A stretch of 64,000 nt of DNA from Kineococcus xinjiangensis (GCF_002934625.1 NZ_PTJD01000009.1:143794-207793), one strand, 5' to 3'; shown: positions 38,731-47,894, counted from the stretch's first letter. A program made the numbers and translations. Notes: generated from the sequence alone by a model not told the origin.

Positions 38731-39651
38731 ATGGTGGAGACCGATCGCAGTGCCGCGCCGCTTCGCGCCGCCGGCCCCCTGCGGCCCACCGGGCAGAGCA
38801 CGCTCGTCGTCGTGGCCTTCGGCCACCGCACGATCGACCTGTCCTGGGTGCCGGCCCACGCACCGGTGGTCGTGGTGCACAACGACGACTCCCTCGCGGA
38901 GCTCGTCTGCGCCTCGCCCTTCCTGACCCACGTCCGTCCAGGGCGCAACCTGGGCTTCGGTGCAGGCGTCAACGCCGCCCTCCCGCACGTCCGGACCGAG
39001 CGGGTCGTCCTGGCGAACCCCGACATGGCCGTGACGGCGGCGCACTGGTCCCTGCTGGACGACGGCGGTGCCGACGACGTGATCACCGTGCCCCAGCAGG
39101 ACCTGACCGGTACGCCGAACTCCGTCGTCAACCGCTACTTCTCCGCTGCCGGACTCCTCGCCTCGGCCTGGCGGGTCGGCCGGTGGATGCCCCGCGGCAG
39201 CCGCCGTCGAGCTCTCGCAGCCCGCTGCCTCGGAAGCCGGGGCGCGGCCCACGTCGACCTGCTGACCTCGTCGCAGACCTCCCGGCAGGAGGTCGTCCTC
39301 TCCCTGGCCGACCACTGGGTCTCGGGGAGCCTGTTCAGCGTCGACTCCGAGAGGCTCCGCGCGGTCGGTGGCTTCTCGGAGCAGTACTTCCTGTACTACG
39401 AGGACGTCGACCTCTGCGCCAAGCTCGGGACGCGGTACCCCCGGATGCGGATCCGGTTGCGGTGCGAAGCCGGCCCCGCCATGCACGCGGTCGGTGGCTC
39501 CGCCCGATCGGCCGGGACGCGCCTGGTCCGCAGCATCCGTCGCCGGTCGGCGCACACCTACGCACGCGGGCAGGCGGGAACCGGCTGGACGGCGTGCTCG
39601 CTGGTCCTGTCGATGACGTCCCTGCCGACCCGCCCCGGAAGGACCTCGTGA
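38731..39651 (+). CDS. Family 2 glycosyltransferase (rhamnosyltransferase-like)
   Basis: A 306-residue GT-A enzyme resembling WbbL-type transferases. Visible blocks are VVVVHNDDSLAELVCASPF, the nucleotide-sugar region RNLGFGAGVNAALPHVRTER-VVLANPDMAV, and the acceptor/catalytic segment SGSLFSVDSERLRAVGGFSE-QYFLYYEDVDLCAKLG with its ED pair. dTDP-rhamnose as donor is plausible because the rfb genes are close. AAGGAGG lies upstream of ATG 38731; the adjacent GTG 38734 has better spacing and may be the true start. Its stop overlaps the next start. Confidence 0.85.
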   Translation: MVETDRSAAPLRAAGPLRPTGQSTLVVVAFGHRTIDLSWVPAHAPVVVVHNDDSLAELVCASPFLTHVRPGRNLGFGAGVNAALPHVRTERVVLANPDMAVTAAHWSLLDDGGADDVITVPQQDLTGTPNSVVNRYFSAAGLLASAWRVGRWMPRGSRRRALAARCLGSRGAAHVDLLTSSQTSRQEVVLSLADHWVSGSLFSVDSERLRAVGGFSEQYFLYYEDVDLCAKLGTRYPRMRIRLRCEAGPAMHAVGGSARSAGTRLVRSIRRRSAHTYARGQAGTGWTACSLVLSMTSLPTRPGRTS

Positions 39652-40784
39652 GGCGTCCGAAGGTGGCCGTGGTCGATCTCGGACGGCCGAGCGCCCTCGG
39701 TGCCACGCGGCGCGTCGAGTCCTGGACCACGGTGTTCTCCTCGGCCGGAGCCCAGGTCGAGGTGGTCCGCCTGCTCGACGAGTGCGCAGCCGCCCCCCAC
39801 CACGTCCTCCCCGCCGCGGTCCGCGCCTGCCTGCTCCCGGGCCGGGTACCGGAGAGCGCGATGTGGCGACCCTCTCGTCTGCGTGACCGGCTGGCGGCCC
39901 TCGATCCCCAGGTCGTCGTGGTCACCACCGCGCGGAGCTTCGCCCCGGGCACCGTCCCCGCCTCCGCCCGGCTGGTCCTGGACTACGTCGACCTGCTGAG
40001 CGCCAACTACGACCGCCGTGCTCGTCTCGCTTCCGATCCCGCGCGAGCCGCCGCCTTCCGCGTCCTCGCCCGTCGGATGGCCCGGTTCGAGCGCTGGCCG
40101 TCGGGAGCCGCGAGGCGCGTCGCGGCCGGCGCCGCCGATGCGGCGGCGCTCGGAGCCGAATGGGTGCCGAACGTCGTGACCGCCGGCGCTCGCCCCTCCG
40201 GGCCTCCTGCGCACGACGTGCTCTTCGTCGGCACGCTCGACTACTCCCCGAACGTCGCTGCCGTGCGACGGCTCGCCGGCCTCTGGCCGAGGCTGCAGGA
40301 GGTGCGGCCGGGCACCTCGCTGCTGGTCGCGGGCAGCCGGCCGACCCCCGAGGTCCGCCGGCTCGTCGACGAGCACGGATGGACGATGTGGCCGGACTTC
40401 GCCTCCCTCGACGAGGTCTACGGTGCGGCCCGCCTCGCCGTCGCCCCGTTGACCGAGGGCACCGGGATCCAGAACAAGGTGCTGGAGGCGGCGGTGCGCG
40501 GCCTGCCGCAGGTCGTGTCGCCCGAGGTGCTCGCCGGTGTCGGATCGGACTTCCCCGCCGTCGTCGCCCGCACCGACGAGGACATCGTCGCGGAGGTCGT
40601 GACGCTGCTCGACGACCCGGTCCGGCGCTGCGAGCTCGCCGATCGCGGGCGGCGAGCCATCGACGACCGCTTCAGCGTGCAGCGGTGGGCGGCGTGGGCG
40701 GCCGAGGTCCTCGAGGAAGCCCGAACGCCGGGCACCTCCGGCGCAGGTGCCACACACGGCAGGATCCCCCGGCTGATCCCGTGA
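39648..40784 (+). CDS. GT-B fold glycosyltransferase
   Basis: A 378-residue transferase of the GT4/GT1-like type. The N-terminal half carries KVAVVDLGRPSALGATRRVE, and the C-terminal half a Rossmann domain with VLFVGTLDYSPNVAAVRRLA, LLVAGSRPTPEVRRLVDEHG and the donor-site segment VAPLTEGTGIQNKVLEAAVR-GLPQVVS, whose Glu binds the sugar nucleotide in relatives. GTG start with GGAAGGA upstream, overlapping the previous stop (GTGA). It overlaps the next gene by one base. Donor and acceptor cannot be told from sequence. Confidence 0.85.
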   Translation: MRRPKVAVVDLGRPSALGATRRVESWTTVFSSAGAQVEVVRLLDECAAAPHHVLPAAVRACLLPGRVPESAMWRPSRLRDRLAALDPQVVVVTTARSFAPGTVPASARLVLDYVDLLSANYDRRARLASDPARAAAFRVLARRMARFERWPSGAARRVAAGAADAAALGAEWVPNVVTAGARPSGPPAHDVLFVGTLDYSPNVAAVRRLAGLWPRLQEVRPGTSLLVAGSRPTPEVRRLVDEHGWTMWPDFASLDEVYGAARLAVAPLTEGTGIQNKVLEAAVRGLPQVVSPEVLAGVGSDFPAVVARTDEDIVAEVVTLLDDPVRRCELADRGRRAIDDRFSVQRWAAWAAEVLEEARTPGTSGAGATHGRIPRLIP

Positions 40785-43411
40785 TGCGCAGTCGGCTCCC
40801 CGCGGTCCGGCAGCACGGGACGCTCGTCGTCCTGCGCCTGCTCGGGCAGTCCCTGGAGTTCGCCGCCTGGGTCGTGGCCGCCCGGCGGCTGCCGGGGGAG
40901 GCGCTCGGTCACCTCGTGGTCGCGTTCCTCCTGTGCAGGTACGGCGGCGTCCTCGTCGACTGGGGCGCCAAGTACGTCGGCGTGCGTGAGCTCGCCGCAG
41001 GCGCTCCACCGCAATCCCTGCAGCCCCTCATCCGGCGCCGCCAACGCCTCATGGTCGCCGTCGGGGCGGTCTACGCCGTCTCCGTGGTGGCGGTGGAGTA
41101 CGCGGTGCTGCTGCCGCTGCTGCTCGTCATCGCCCAGCAGGGGCTGAACCGGGACTGGATGGCGCTCGGCCAGCGACGCATGGTCACGGCGAGCGTGCCC
41201 GCTGTGGCACAGGGAGCGGTTCTGCTCGCCCTCGCCCTCGCCGTGCCCCCGACGACCGCCTCGTTCGCGGTCGCCCTCGCGTGCAGCTACGGCGCGGCCC
41301 TGGCCGTCTCCCTCGCCCTCAACCGCATGCCCCGGGGAGAGGCACCCGCCGGCGCCGAGGTCGGCGGCTGGATGGCCACCGCGACCCTGGCCGACCAAGC
41401 GGTCGCCATCCTCGACGCCTGCCTGCTGGCCCTGCTGGTCACCCCCGACGACGCCGGCATGTACGCGACGGTGCAGCGCCTCCCCAACGCCTGGCTCGCG
41501 GTCGTCGGACTGATCAGCACGAGTTGCATGCCGTCCGTCGTGGCCATGCTCGCCGACCGGGAGAAGGGGCTGGCGCACCTGCGGCCCCGGCTGTGGAAGC
41601 TGGCGGCGGTCGTCGGCTCGGCGACGCTCGTCGGCGCACCCCTGGTGGCCCTGGTGGTCCCCGTCCTCTTCGGCCCGCGCTACCGGGAAGCGGCGGCCGC
41701 CGCGGCGGTCCTCGTCGTCTCGAGCGCCGTCATGACGCTCGTGTCCGCCGTGATCCCCGCATGCACGGCCGTCCTGCCGGACCGTCGGTACGCGTTCGCG
41801 CAGCTCAGCACCCTCATCGTCAACCTGGCGCTGAACGTCGCCCTGATCCCCGCGTTCGGGATGCTCGGGGCCGCGATCGCCAAGCTGGGCGCGCAGACGT
41901 TGCTGCTGGCGATCCTGGTGGCCGGACTGGGTCTTCGGGGCCCGCGCCCGTCCGCCGGCGGGGGAGCGAAGCGCGTGCCTGCGGCCTCCCTGGGAAGCGC
42001 CCTGTCGCACGGAACCCGCCTGCTCTGGCTCGCGGTGCCCGCCGCCCTCGGATGTCTGATCGCGCTCGTGCCGACGGGCTACCTCCTGGCGACCGTGCTG
42101 ACCGTCGTGCTCGTGGTGCTCACCGCGCCCCCCATCCGGAGGGCCGTGCTGCGGGTCGAGTCGCTACCGCTCCTCCTGAGCGCCCCGGCAGCGGCGTCGG
42201 TGTACCCCGCGATGGCGGTGCCGGTCACGACGCTGATCCTCCTGACGATGTGGATGCTCCTCGGCCGCGCTCACCGCCGGCCGCCGCTGAGGGAGGGTGC
42301 CGGGATCCTCCTGGCGGGCGTGGGGCTGGTGCTTCCCCTCGCGACGGCTGTCGTCGTGGGCAACCCGCCGGTCTACATCGTCGGCGATGCGCTGCAGTAC
42401 CTCGTCTTCTACCTCGCGCTGCTGCTCGCACGAGGGCACGACGTCGGGCTCCTGTCGAGGCGCTCGCTGTGGGGGCTGTTCGCCGCCGTCCTGGCGATCA
42501 GCGTCGCCAACGCCCTCGGGCGCGTCGACTTCCTGGCAGCGGAGGGCAGCGACGTCCGCCGGAACATCAACTTCGTCGCTCCCGTCCTGCTCCTCTGGTC
42601 CCTCACCGATCTGTTGTGGAACGGCGTGTCGCGGCGGGCCGTGCTCTGGTTCAGCTCGGCCGGTGTCCTGGTGCTCGCAGGGTTCACCCGGGGGATGTGG
42701 GCCGGGGCGGTGGTGGGCGTCCTGGTGATCGCGACGCTGTACCTCGCACGGCAGGACCTGCGGCTGGCGAAGGCGAGGAGGATCACGGCCATCCTGGGCC
42801 TCTGCGCGGTGGCCGTCGTGGCGGTGCGTGCGATGGCACCCGAGTTCGCGGAGCTCGCGACGCAGAAGGCCACCTCGCTGACCCAGCGGAACACCGACTT
42901 CACCTACCAGCAGCGCAGCTTCGAGTCCATCGCGGTGCTCGCGCAGCTGGACGATCCGGTGCGGGGCGAGGGGTGGGGTGCGACGTACATGATGCCGGAG
43001 GGCGGCAACGTCACCGCGGGGCTGTCGCACTACATCCACAACCAGTACGTCGCACACGTCTTCCGCACGGGCTGGGCCGGCTGCGTCGCGGCGCTGCTCA
43101 GCGTCATCCTGCTGACCCGCGTGCGCCGGGGGCTGCCCGGGAGCGCGGCGGCGGCGGGGACGCTCGCCTACGTGGTCGTCACCGGCTGGACGAGCCCCGC
43201 CCTGTACACCTATCCCACGAACCTCCTCGCCGGGCTGGCCGTCGGCGCGGCCCCCGTGATCGACGCCGTCTGGCGACGTGGGGGCGCCTGCGAGCGGAGC
43301 CGGCAGGCACGGCGGAGCGCGGACGGCCCTGCACCCGGCAGCCGGCGCGCTGCCCGGGACGGTGTCGCGGCGCAGCAGTCGCCACCGCCTCCCAGGGTCC
43401 CCGTCTCCTGA
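40784..43411 (+). CDS. Fused flippase (Wzx-like) and polysaccharide polymerase (Wzy-like)
   Basis: One uninterrupted 875-residue frame with about 24 membrane helices. Residues 1-430 look like a polysaccharide flippase: LLGQSLEFAAWVVAARRLPG, QQGLNRDWMALGQRRMV, ending near AFGMLGAAIAKLGAQTLLLA. Residues about 470-840 look like an O-antigen ligase/polymerase: SRRSLWGLFAAVLAISVANA, FTRGMWAGAVVGVLVIATLY, and the periplasmic-loop signature YQQRSFESIAVLAQLDDPVR-GEGWGATY with HNQYVAHVFRTGWAG. These are usually separate genes. The ATG overlaps the previous stop (TGATG). The Arg/Pro-rich tail is cytosolic. Confidence 0.83.
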   Translation: MRSRLPAVRQHGTLVVLRLLGQSLEFAAWVVAARRLPGEALGHLVVAFLLCRYGGVLVDWGAKYVGVRELAAGAPPQSLQPLIRRRQRLMVAVGAVYAVSVVAVEYAVLLPLLLVIAQQGLNRDWMALGQRRMVTASVPAVAQGAVLLALALAVPPTTASFAVALACSYGAALAVSLALNRMPRGEAPAGAEVGGWMATATLADQAVAILDACLLALLVTPDDAGMYATVQRLPNAWLAVVGLISTSCMPSVVAMLADREKGLAHLRPRLWKLAAVVGSATLVGAPLVALVVPVLFGPRYREAAAAAAVLVVSSAVMTLVSAVIPACTAVLPDRRYAFAQLSTLIVNLALNVALIPAFGMLGAAIAKLGAQTLLLAILVAGLGLRGPRPSAGGGAKRVPAASLGSALSHGTRLLWLAVPAALGCLIALVPTGYLLATVLTVVLVVLTAPPIRRAVLRVESLPLLLSAPAAASVYPAMAVPVTTLILLTMWMLLGRAHRRPPLREGAGILLAGVGLVLPLATAVVVGNPPVYIVGDALQYLVFYLALLLARGHDVGLLSRRSLWGLFAAVLAISVANALGRVDFLAAEGSDVRRNINFVAPVLLLWSLTDLLWNGVSRRAVLWFSSAGVLVLAGFTRGMWAGAVVGVLVIATLYLARQDLRLAKARRITAILGLCAVAVVAVRAMAPEFAELATQKATSLTQRNTDFTYQQRSFESIAVLAQLDDPVRGEGWGATYMMPEGGNVTAGLSHYIHNQYVAHVFRTGWAGCVAALLSVILLTRVRRGLPGSAAAAGTLAYVVVTGWTSPALYTYPTNLLAGLAVGAAPVIDAVWRRGGACERSRQARRSADGPAPGSRRAARDGVAAQQSPPPPRVPVS

Positions 43412-43504
43412 CGCCCGGGCGGGCCGCGTCCGGCTGGAGTGGCCCGGCGTGCCCGCCGGCGCGTTTGGGGAGCCTCACGAGGCCGGGGCGTGGAGGATGG
43501 TGAC

Positions 43505-44146
43505 ATGACTGACGGTTATCTCCTCAACACCCGAGGTGTCGGAACGCATCAGGTCATCGCCCGGTGGGTGCGCCCGGGGTCGCGAGTGCTGGACGTCGGG
43601 TGCGCCTCGGGCTACCTCATGAAGGTCATGAGCACGACAGGCGGGTGCACCTGCGTGGGGATCGAGTCGGGCCCCGCCGCGACTGCCGCCCGGGAAGAGG
43701 GTTTCGAGGTCATCCACGGCTTCGCGCCGGAAGCGTTCGACGCCGCCCGGAGCAGCGGTCCGTTCGACCACGTGGTCTTCGCGGACGTGCTCGAGCACAC
43801 CACGGACCCGGGGCCGGTGCTGCAGGCCGCGGCGGACCTGCTGACCCCCGACGGCACGGTGATCGTGTCGCTGCCGAACATCGCCTACCTGCTCGCACGC
43901 CTGCGCCTGCTCAGCGGGCGGTGGACCTACGAGGAGCACGGCATCTTCGACCGGACCCATCTGCGCTTCTTCACCGTCGCCACGGCTCGGGAACTGCTGG
44001 AGGGTGCCGGGGTTCGCCTGCGGAGGACCGCCTACATCGGCCCGCTGACGTACCGCATGGGGGACCGCGGTCTCGCGCTGACCCGGATCAGACCGCAGAT
44101 CCTCGCCAGCCAGGTGGTCCTGGAGGGCTCCTTCAGCGGCACCTGA
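43505..44146 (+). CDS. Class I SAM-dependent methyltransferase
   Basis: A 213-residue methyltransferase. The SAM-binding motif I is RVLDVGCASGYLMKVM (about 28-43), the acidic motif II is CVGIESGPAA, and the core strand is FDHVVFADVLEHTTDPGPVL. YEEHGIFDRTHLRFFTV near 140 is typical of the group that methylates sugars or lipid-linked intermediates in polysaccharide clusters. ATG start with GGAGG seven bases upstream. The gap of 93 bp from the Wzx-Wzy gene suggests the same transcript or a nearby promoter. Confidence 0.88.
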   Translation: MTDGYLLNTRGVGTHQVIARWVRPGSRVLDVGCASGYLMKVMSTTGGCTCVGIESGPAATAAREEGFEVIHGFAPEAFDAARSSGPFDHVVFADVLEHTTDPGPVLQAAADLLTPDGTVIVSLPNIAYLLARLRLLSGRWTYEEHGIFDRTHLRFFTVATARELLEGAGVRLRRTAYIGPLTYRMGDRGLALTRIRPQILASQVVLEGSFSGT

Positions 44147-44227
44147 CGCCTGAGGAGCGCGCCACCCGCTCCGCCGTTCGTGTGGCGGTCTCTCAAGCCA
44201 GTCCCCGTCCCCGTCGACGTTGAGGAC

Positions 44228-44260
44228 GTTCGGTCAAACACCGGGCGCTCGACACCGAAC
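44228..44260 (+). promoter_or_regulatory. 7-bp inverted repeat before the sugar transferase gene
   Basis: GTTCGGT (44228-44234) and ACCGAAC (44254-44260) form a perfect dyad with a 19-base spacer, about 20 bp before the ATG at 44280. It is a possible operator or the attenuating hairpin of a leader. Confidence 0.4.
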
Positions 44261-44279
44261 GACGGGAAGGGGGACCTCC

Positions 44280-45353
44280 ATGGCTATCGACGCGTCTCTG
44301 GGCATTCATCCCAGCGCAGTGCTCGCCAGGGGCGTCGGCCGTGCCCGGCGGACCACGGCAGCCCACACCCCGCGCGCGGCGTGCCTCTGCGACGACGAGG
44401 AGTACCTCGCCCTGTCGCAGGCGCTGCTGGTCGCGGAACACGCTGAGGGAAGTCGCCGCGCGTCCGGAGGGGCGAACCCCCGCGACCCGTCCCCCGGGGA
44501 AGCGGCGGCGGAGCTGCCCAGCCTCGTGCGGATCCGGGAGTCCGAGAGCGAGAACATCCTCAGCACCGTCCGCTCCGAGGAATGCGGTCTCGTGCTCCTC
44601 GGCTCCCGCCAGATGCGCAGCCCGGGGGCGGTGCACGAGGTTGCGAGGCTCAGGGCCCACGGCATCCCGGTGCAGACCGTCCAGACGTTCTCGGCCGGCC
44701 TCCTCCCCGCCCCCACGGCGGACACGGCGGAGGCGACGGAAGAACTCTGGATCCGTCCGCGCCGGGACGGCCTCTACCGGACGGCCAACTGGCTCCTCGA
44801 CATGGTCGCCGTGCTGGTGGCGCTCGTCGTCCTGCTGGTCATCGGGCCGGTGGTGGCGATGGCCATCCGCGCCACCTCGCCGGGGCCGGTGTTCTACCGG
44901 CAGTTGCGCGTCGGGGTCGACGGTCGGCTGTTCCACATCGTCAAGTTCCGGACCATGTCGGTCGACGCGGAGGCGGGCGGTCCGCGGTTCGCATCCCTGA
45001 ACGACGACCGGGCCACTTCCGTGGGCGCGTTCCTGCGGAAGTCGCGGATCGACGAGCTGCCGCAGATCTGGAACGTGCTGCGCCGGGAGATGTCCCTCAT
45101 CGGGCCCCGCCCCGAGCGGCCGGAGTTCGTCGAGTCCTTCGTCCGGACGATCCCCCGCTACGGCAACCGGCACCTGGTGCGGCCGGGGATCACCGGCTGG
45201 GCACAGGTGATGGAGGGCTACACCGATGACCCGGACGGTACCGCCCGCAAGCTCGGGCGCGACCTCCACTACCTGGAGCACCAGGGACCGCGGCTCGACG
45301 CCGAGATCCTGGTGCGCACCGTCGGCGTCGTGATCGGCTTCGCCGGGCGCTGA
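44280..45353 (+). CDS. Undecaprenyl-phosphate sugar-phosphate transferase (initiating enzyme)
   Basis: A 357-residue member of the bacterial sugar transferase (WcaJ/WbaP) family, which moves a sugar-1-phosphate to undecaprenyl phosphate and starts repeat-unit assembly. The N-terminal ~160 residues are soluble and poorly conserved (ECGLVLLGSRQMRSPGAV). One membrane helix follows (LLDMVAVLVALVVLLVIGPV, about 182-205), then the catalytic domain with SPGPVFYRQLRVGVDGRLFH, KFRTMSVDAE, LRKSRIDELPQIWNVLRREM-SLIGPRPERPEF and [19 protein letters not shown] precedes the ATG. The four-helix N-terminal membrane region of long members is absent. Confidence 0.9.
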   Translation: MAIDASLGIHPSAVLARGVGRARRTTAAHTPRAACLCDDEEYLALSQALLVAEHAEGSRRASGGANPRDPSPGEAAAELPSLVRIRESESENILSTVRSEECGLVLLGSRQMRSPGAVHEVARLRAHGIPVQTVQTFSAGLLPAPTADTAEATEELWIRPRRDGLYRTANWLLDMVAVLVALVVLLVIGPVVAMAIRATSPGPVFYRQLRVGVDGRLFHIVKFRTMSVDAEAGGPRFASLNDDRATSVGAFLRKSRIDELPQIWNVLRREMSLIGPRPERPEFVESFVRTIPRYGNRHLVRPGITGWAQVMEGYTDDPDGTARKLGRDLHYLEHQGPRLDAEILVRTVGVVIGFAGR

Positions 45354-45497
45354 CCGGGGCACGCGTCCCGCCCGGTTCACGGCCGTCTCGGCACCGAGCC
45401 GGCCGGGGGGTTCCCGCGTTGCGTCCGGACGCCGCTGCGAACCGTGCGCCGGCACGGCGAGCGCGGGGCTGCCACGTCCGCCCGTCGGGGCGCGAGG

Positions 45498-46469
45498 TCA
45501 TCGCAGGAGCGGGGTCCACCACTCCTCGTTGTCGCGGTACCAGCGGACCGTGGCCTCCAGGCCCTCGCTGAACGATCGAGACGGCGCGTACCCCAGTTCC
45601 GTGCTGATCTTCGTGATGTCCACCGAGTACCGGCGGTCGTGCCCGCGGCGATCCGGTACGTGGCGCACCCGGTCCCAGCCGGCTCCCACCGCATCCAGCA
45701 GTTGCGCCGTCAGTTCCAGGTTGCTCAGCTCGGTGCCTCCGCCGATGTTGTAGACCTCGCCGGGACGGCCGCCTTCGAGGACCGCCTGGATCCCGCGGCA
45801 GTGGTCTTCCACGTGCAGCCAGTCGCGGACGTTCTTGCCGTCGCCGTAGACCGGCACCGTTCCCCCCCGGAGGAGGGAGGTGATGAAGAAGGGGATGACC
45901 TTCTCGGGGTACTGGTAGGGGCCGTAGTTGTTCGAGCACCGCGTTGTCCGCACCGGAAGCCCGTGCGTCTGGTGGTAAGCCCGGGCCATCAGGTCACTCG
46001 ACGCCTTGCTCGCCGAGTAGGGGCTGTTGGGCTGCAGGCAGTGCTCCTCGGGCCAGGAACCGCTGTCGATGGAACCGTAGACCTCGTCGGTGGAGACGTG
46101 CACGAAGGCGCTGACGTCGCTTCGCGCCGCGAATTCCAGCAGCGTCTGCGTGCCCAGGACGTTCGTCCGGGTGAACTCCGCAGCCCGGTGGATCGACCTG
46201 TCCACGTGGCTCTCGGCGGCGAAGTGGACGACGGCGTCCGACGTCGCCATGAGTCGTTCGACCAGCGCTCCGTCGCAGATGTCGCCCTGCACGAACTCCA
46301 GCCGGCGGTCCCCGGAGACCGGCGCCAGGTTGGCCGGGTTGCCGGCGTACGTCAGCTTGTCGAGGACGACCACGCTTTCGGGGGCGAAGCCCGGATAAGC
46401 ACCTCGCAGCACCGACCGCACGTAATGACTGCCGATGAATCCAGCGCCGCCGGTGACCAGGAGCCTCAT
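45498..46469 (-). CDS. rfbB: dTDP-glucose 4,6-dehydratase
   Basis: Second step of dTDP-rhamnose synthesis. A 323-residue extended SDR with nucleotide motif LLVTGGAGFIGSHYVRSVL, FAAESHVDRSI, VHVSTDEVYGSIDSGSW with the dehydratase Asp/Glu pair, catalytic YSASKASSD, and the downstream TRCSNNYGPYQYPEKVIPFF block that identifies RfbB. The ATG has no obvious ribosome site and lies inside a palindrome shared with the divergent rfbA promoter; the two starts are 39 bp apart. Confidence 0.95.
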   Translation of the reverse strand: MRLLVTGGAGFIGSHYVRSVLRGAYPGFAPESVVVLDKLTYAGNPANLAPVSGDRRLEFVQGDICDGALVERLMATSDAVVHFAAESHVDRSIHRAAEFTRTNVLGTQTLLEFAARSDVSAFVHVSTDEVYGSIDSGSWPEEHCLQPNSPYSASKASSDLMARAYHQTHGLPVRTTRCSNNYGPYQYPEKVIPFFITSLLRGGTVPVYGDGKNVRDWLHVEDHCRGIQAVLEGGRPGEVYNIGGGTELSNLELTAQLLDAVGAGWDRVRHVPDRRGHDRRYSVDITKISTELGYAPSRSFSEGLEATVRWYRDNEEWWTPLLR

Positions 46470-46485
46470 ATCACGACATGATATG
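46467..46485. promoter_or_regulatory. Palindrome over the rfbB start codon, between rfbB and rfbA
   Basis: CATATCA (46467-46473) and TGATATG (46479-46485) are perfect reverse complements with a five-base centre, in an AT-rich patch of an otherwise GC-rich region. The left arm contains the rfbB start codon. A bound regulator could control both divergent genes. Confidence 0.5.
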
Positions 46486-46508
46486 CCTGATGCGCGATGA
46501 TGTGCTTC

Positions 46509-47384
46509 ATGCGCGGGATAATCCTCGCCGGCGGCTCCGGCACTCGGCTCCACCCGGTCACGGTGGGGGTCAGCAAGCAGTTGCTCCCCGTCTACGACAA
46601 GCCGATGATCTACTATCCGCTCACGACCCTCATGCTGGCGGGCATTCGCGACGTGCTCGTCATCACGACTCCTGAGACGGGTCCGCAGTTCCGGTCCCTC
46701 CTCGGCGACGGCGCGCAGTTCGGCATGGCCCTCTCCTACGCCGAGCAGCCGACGCCCGGGGGGCTGGCGGAAGCCTTCCTGCTGGGTGCCGACTTCATCG
46801 GGCGCGAAGGCGTCGCGCTCGTGCTGGGCGACAACATCTTCTACGGGCCGGGACTCGGGACCCGGCTCTCGCAGTTCCTGGACCCGGTCGGCGCGACCAT
46901 CTTCGCCTATTGGGTGAGCAATCCCCGGGATTACGGCGTCATCGAGTTCGACGACGACGGACGCGCGCTCTCCATCGAGGAGAAACCGAGTGCTCCGAGG
47001 AGCAACTTCGCGGTTCCGGGGCTGTACTTCTACGACAACGACGTGATCCAGATCGCGGCCGACCTCGAGCCCTCCCCCCGGGGGGAGCTGGAGATCACGG
47101 ACGTCAACAGGACCTACCTCTCCCGCGGACGACTGCACGTGGAGGTGCTCCCCCGCGGGACGGCGTGGCTGGACACCGGCACGTTCGACCAGATGCTCGC
47201 GGCCGGGAACTACGTGTCGACCATCGAGGCACGCCAGGGCCTCAAGATCGGGTGCCCGGAGGAGGTGGCGTGGCGGCAGGGCTGGCTCGACGACGAGCAG
47301 CTCGCCGAGCGCGCGGAGCGGTGGAGGAAGAGCGGATACGGTGACTACCTCCTCGACCTGCTCCGCCAGGCGCGTCCTCGGTGA
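46509..47384 (+). CDS. rfbA: Glucose-1-phosphate thymidylyltransferase
   Basis: First step of dTDP-rhamnose synthesis: dTTP plus glucose-1-phosphate to dTDP-glucose. The signature [16 protein letters not shown] is at the N-terminus, with [50 protein letters not shown] and [14 protein letters not shown] as in RfbA. The length of 291 fits. ATG 46509 is chosen because it starts the conserved domain; an ATG 12 bases upstream is in frame. No ribosome site is seen, so the message may be leaderless. Confidence 0.95.
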   Translation: MRGIILAGGSGTRLHPVTVGVSKQLLPVYDKPMIYYPLTTLMLAGIRDVLVITTPETGPQFRSLLGDGAQFGMALSYAEQPTPGGLAEAFLLGADFIGREGVALVLGDNIFYGPGLGTRLSQFLDPVGATIFAYWVSNPRDYGVIEFDDDGRALSIEEKPSAPRSNFAVPGLYFYDNDVIQIAADLEPSPRGELEITDVNRTYLSRGRLHVEVLPRGTAWLDTGTFDQMLAAGNYVSTIEARQGLKIGCPEEVAWRQGWLDDEQLAERAERWRKSGYGDYLLDLLRQARPR

Positions 47385-47439
47385 ACGCGGGTCCCGGCTC
47401 CGGGCGGGACGGTGAGGACCGGCAGCGAGCGGGGGGCGG

Positions 47440-47859
47440 ATGGGCCGCAGGTGGCGGACGCGGGAGGCCACGACGCCCGTGGAGGAGGACGTGCTGCGCG
47501 CCTTCGCCCGCAAGACCGTCGTGCACCTCGACGAGGACGAGCTGGCGATGAAGGTGCCCGCACTGCGCTCGCAGGCGCTCCAGGCGGTCGACGCACTCGT
47601 CGCGCGGGGGGTGCTGGTGCGGGAGCCGGGGCGGCCGGTGCTGTACCGGCGGGCCGACGTCACGCTGCGCTCGCTGCTGCTCGGGGGCGCGGGGACCTTC
47701 GCCCTCGCGGTCCTCGCCGCGGTGGTGGTGCTGCTCCTGACGGGGCGCTCCCCGTCGTACGTCGCGTCGAGCGTGGTCGGTGCCTTGCTGCCCGCGGGCT
47801 TCCTGCTGTGGCGGACGCTCCGGCGGGAGCGCCGGTACGCGCGGCGTCCGGCCGGCTGA
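47440..47859 (+). CDS. Hypothetical protein: helical/winged N-terminus plus two membrane helices
   Basis: A 139-residue protein. The first ~75 residues (VEEDVLRAFARKTVVHLDED, LQAVDALVARGVLVREPGRP) look like a small winged helix. Two hydrophobic helices follow (GAGTFALAVLAAVVVLLLTG and YVASSVVGALLPAGFLLWRT) and the C-terminus is Arg-rich. ATG start after a G-rich segment with no perfect ribosome site. It lies 55 bp after rfbA, but nothing links it to sugar synthesis. The family is unknown. Confidence 0.7.
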   Translation: MGRRWRTREATTPVEEDVLRAFARKTVVHLDEDELAMKVPALRSQALQAVDALVARGVLVREPGRPVLYRRADVTLRSLLLGGAGTFALAVLAAVVVLLLTGRSPSYVASSVVGALLPAGFLLWRTLRRERRYARRPAG

Positions 47860-47888
47860 GCGCCCCGGCCCGGCCGTGATCTGCGTGC

Positions 47889-47894
47889 TAGCCT
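47889..47894 (+). promoter_or_regulatory. Candidate -10 before the DLW-peptide gene and tRNA-Ala
   Basis: TAGCCT within CTAGCCT, 62 bp before the GTG at 47956. It could also serve the tRNA-Ala that follows the small gene. No -35 hexamer is apparent. Confidence 0.35.
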
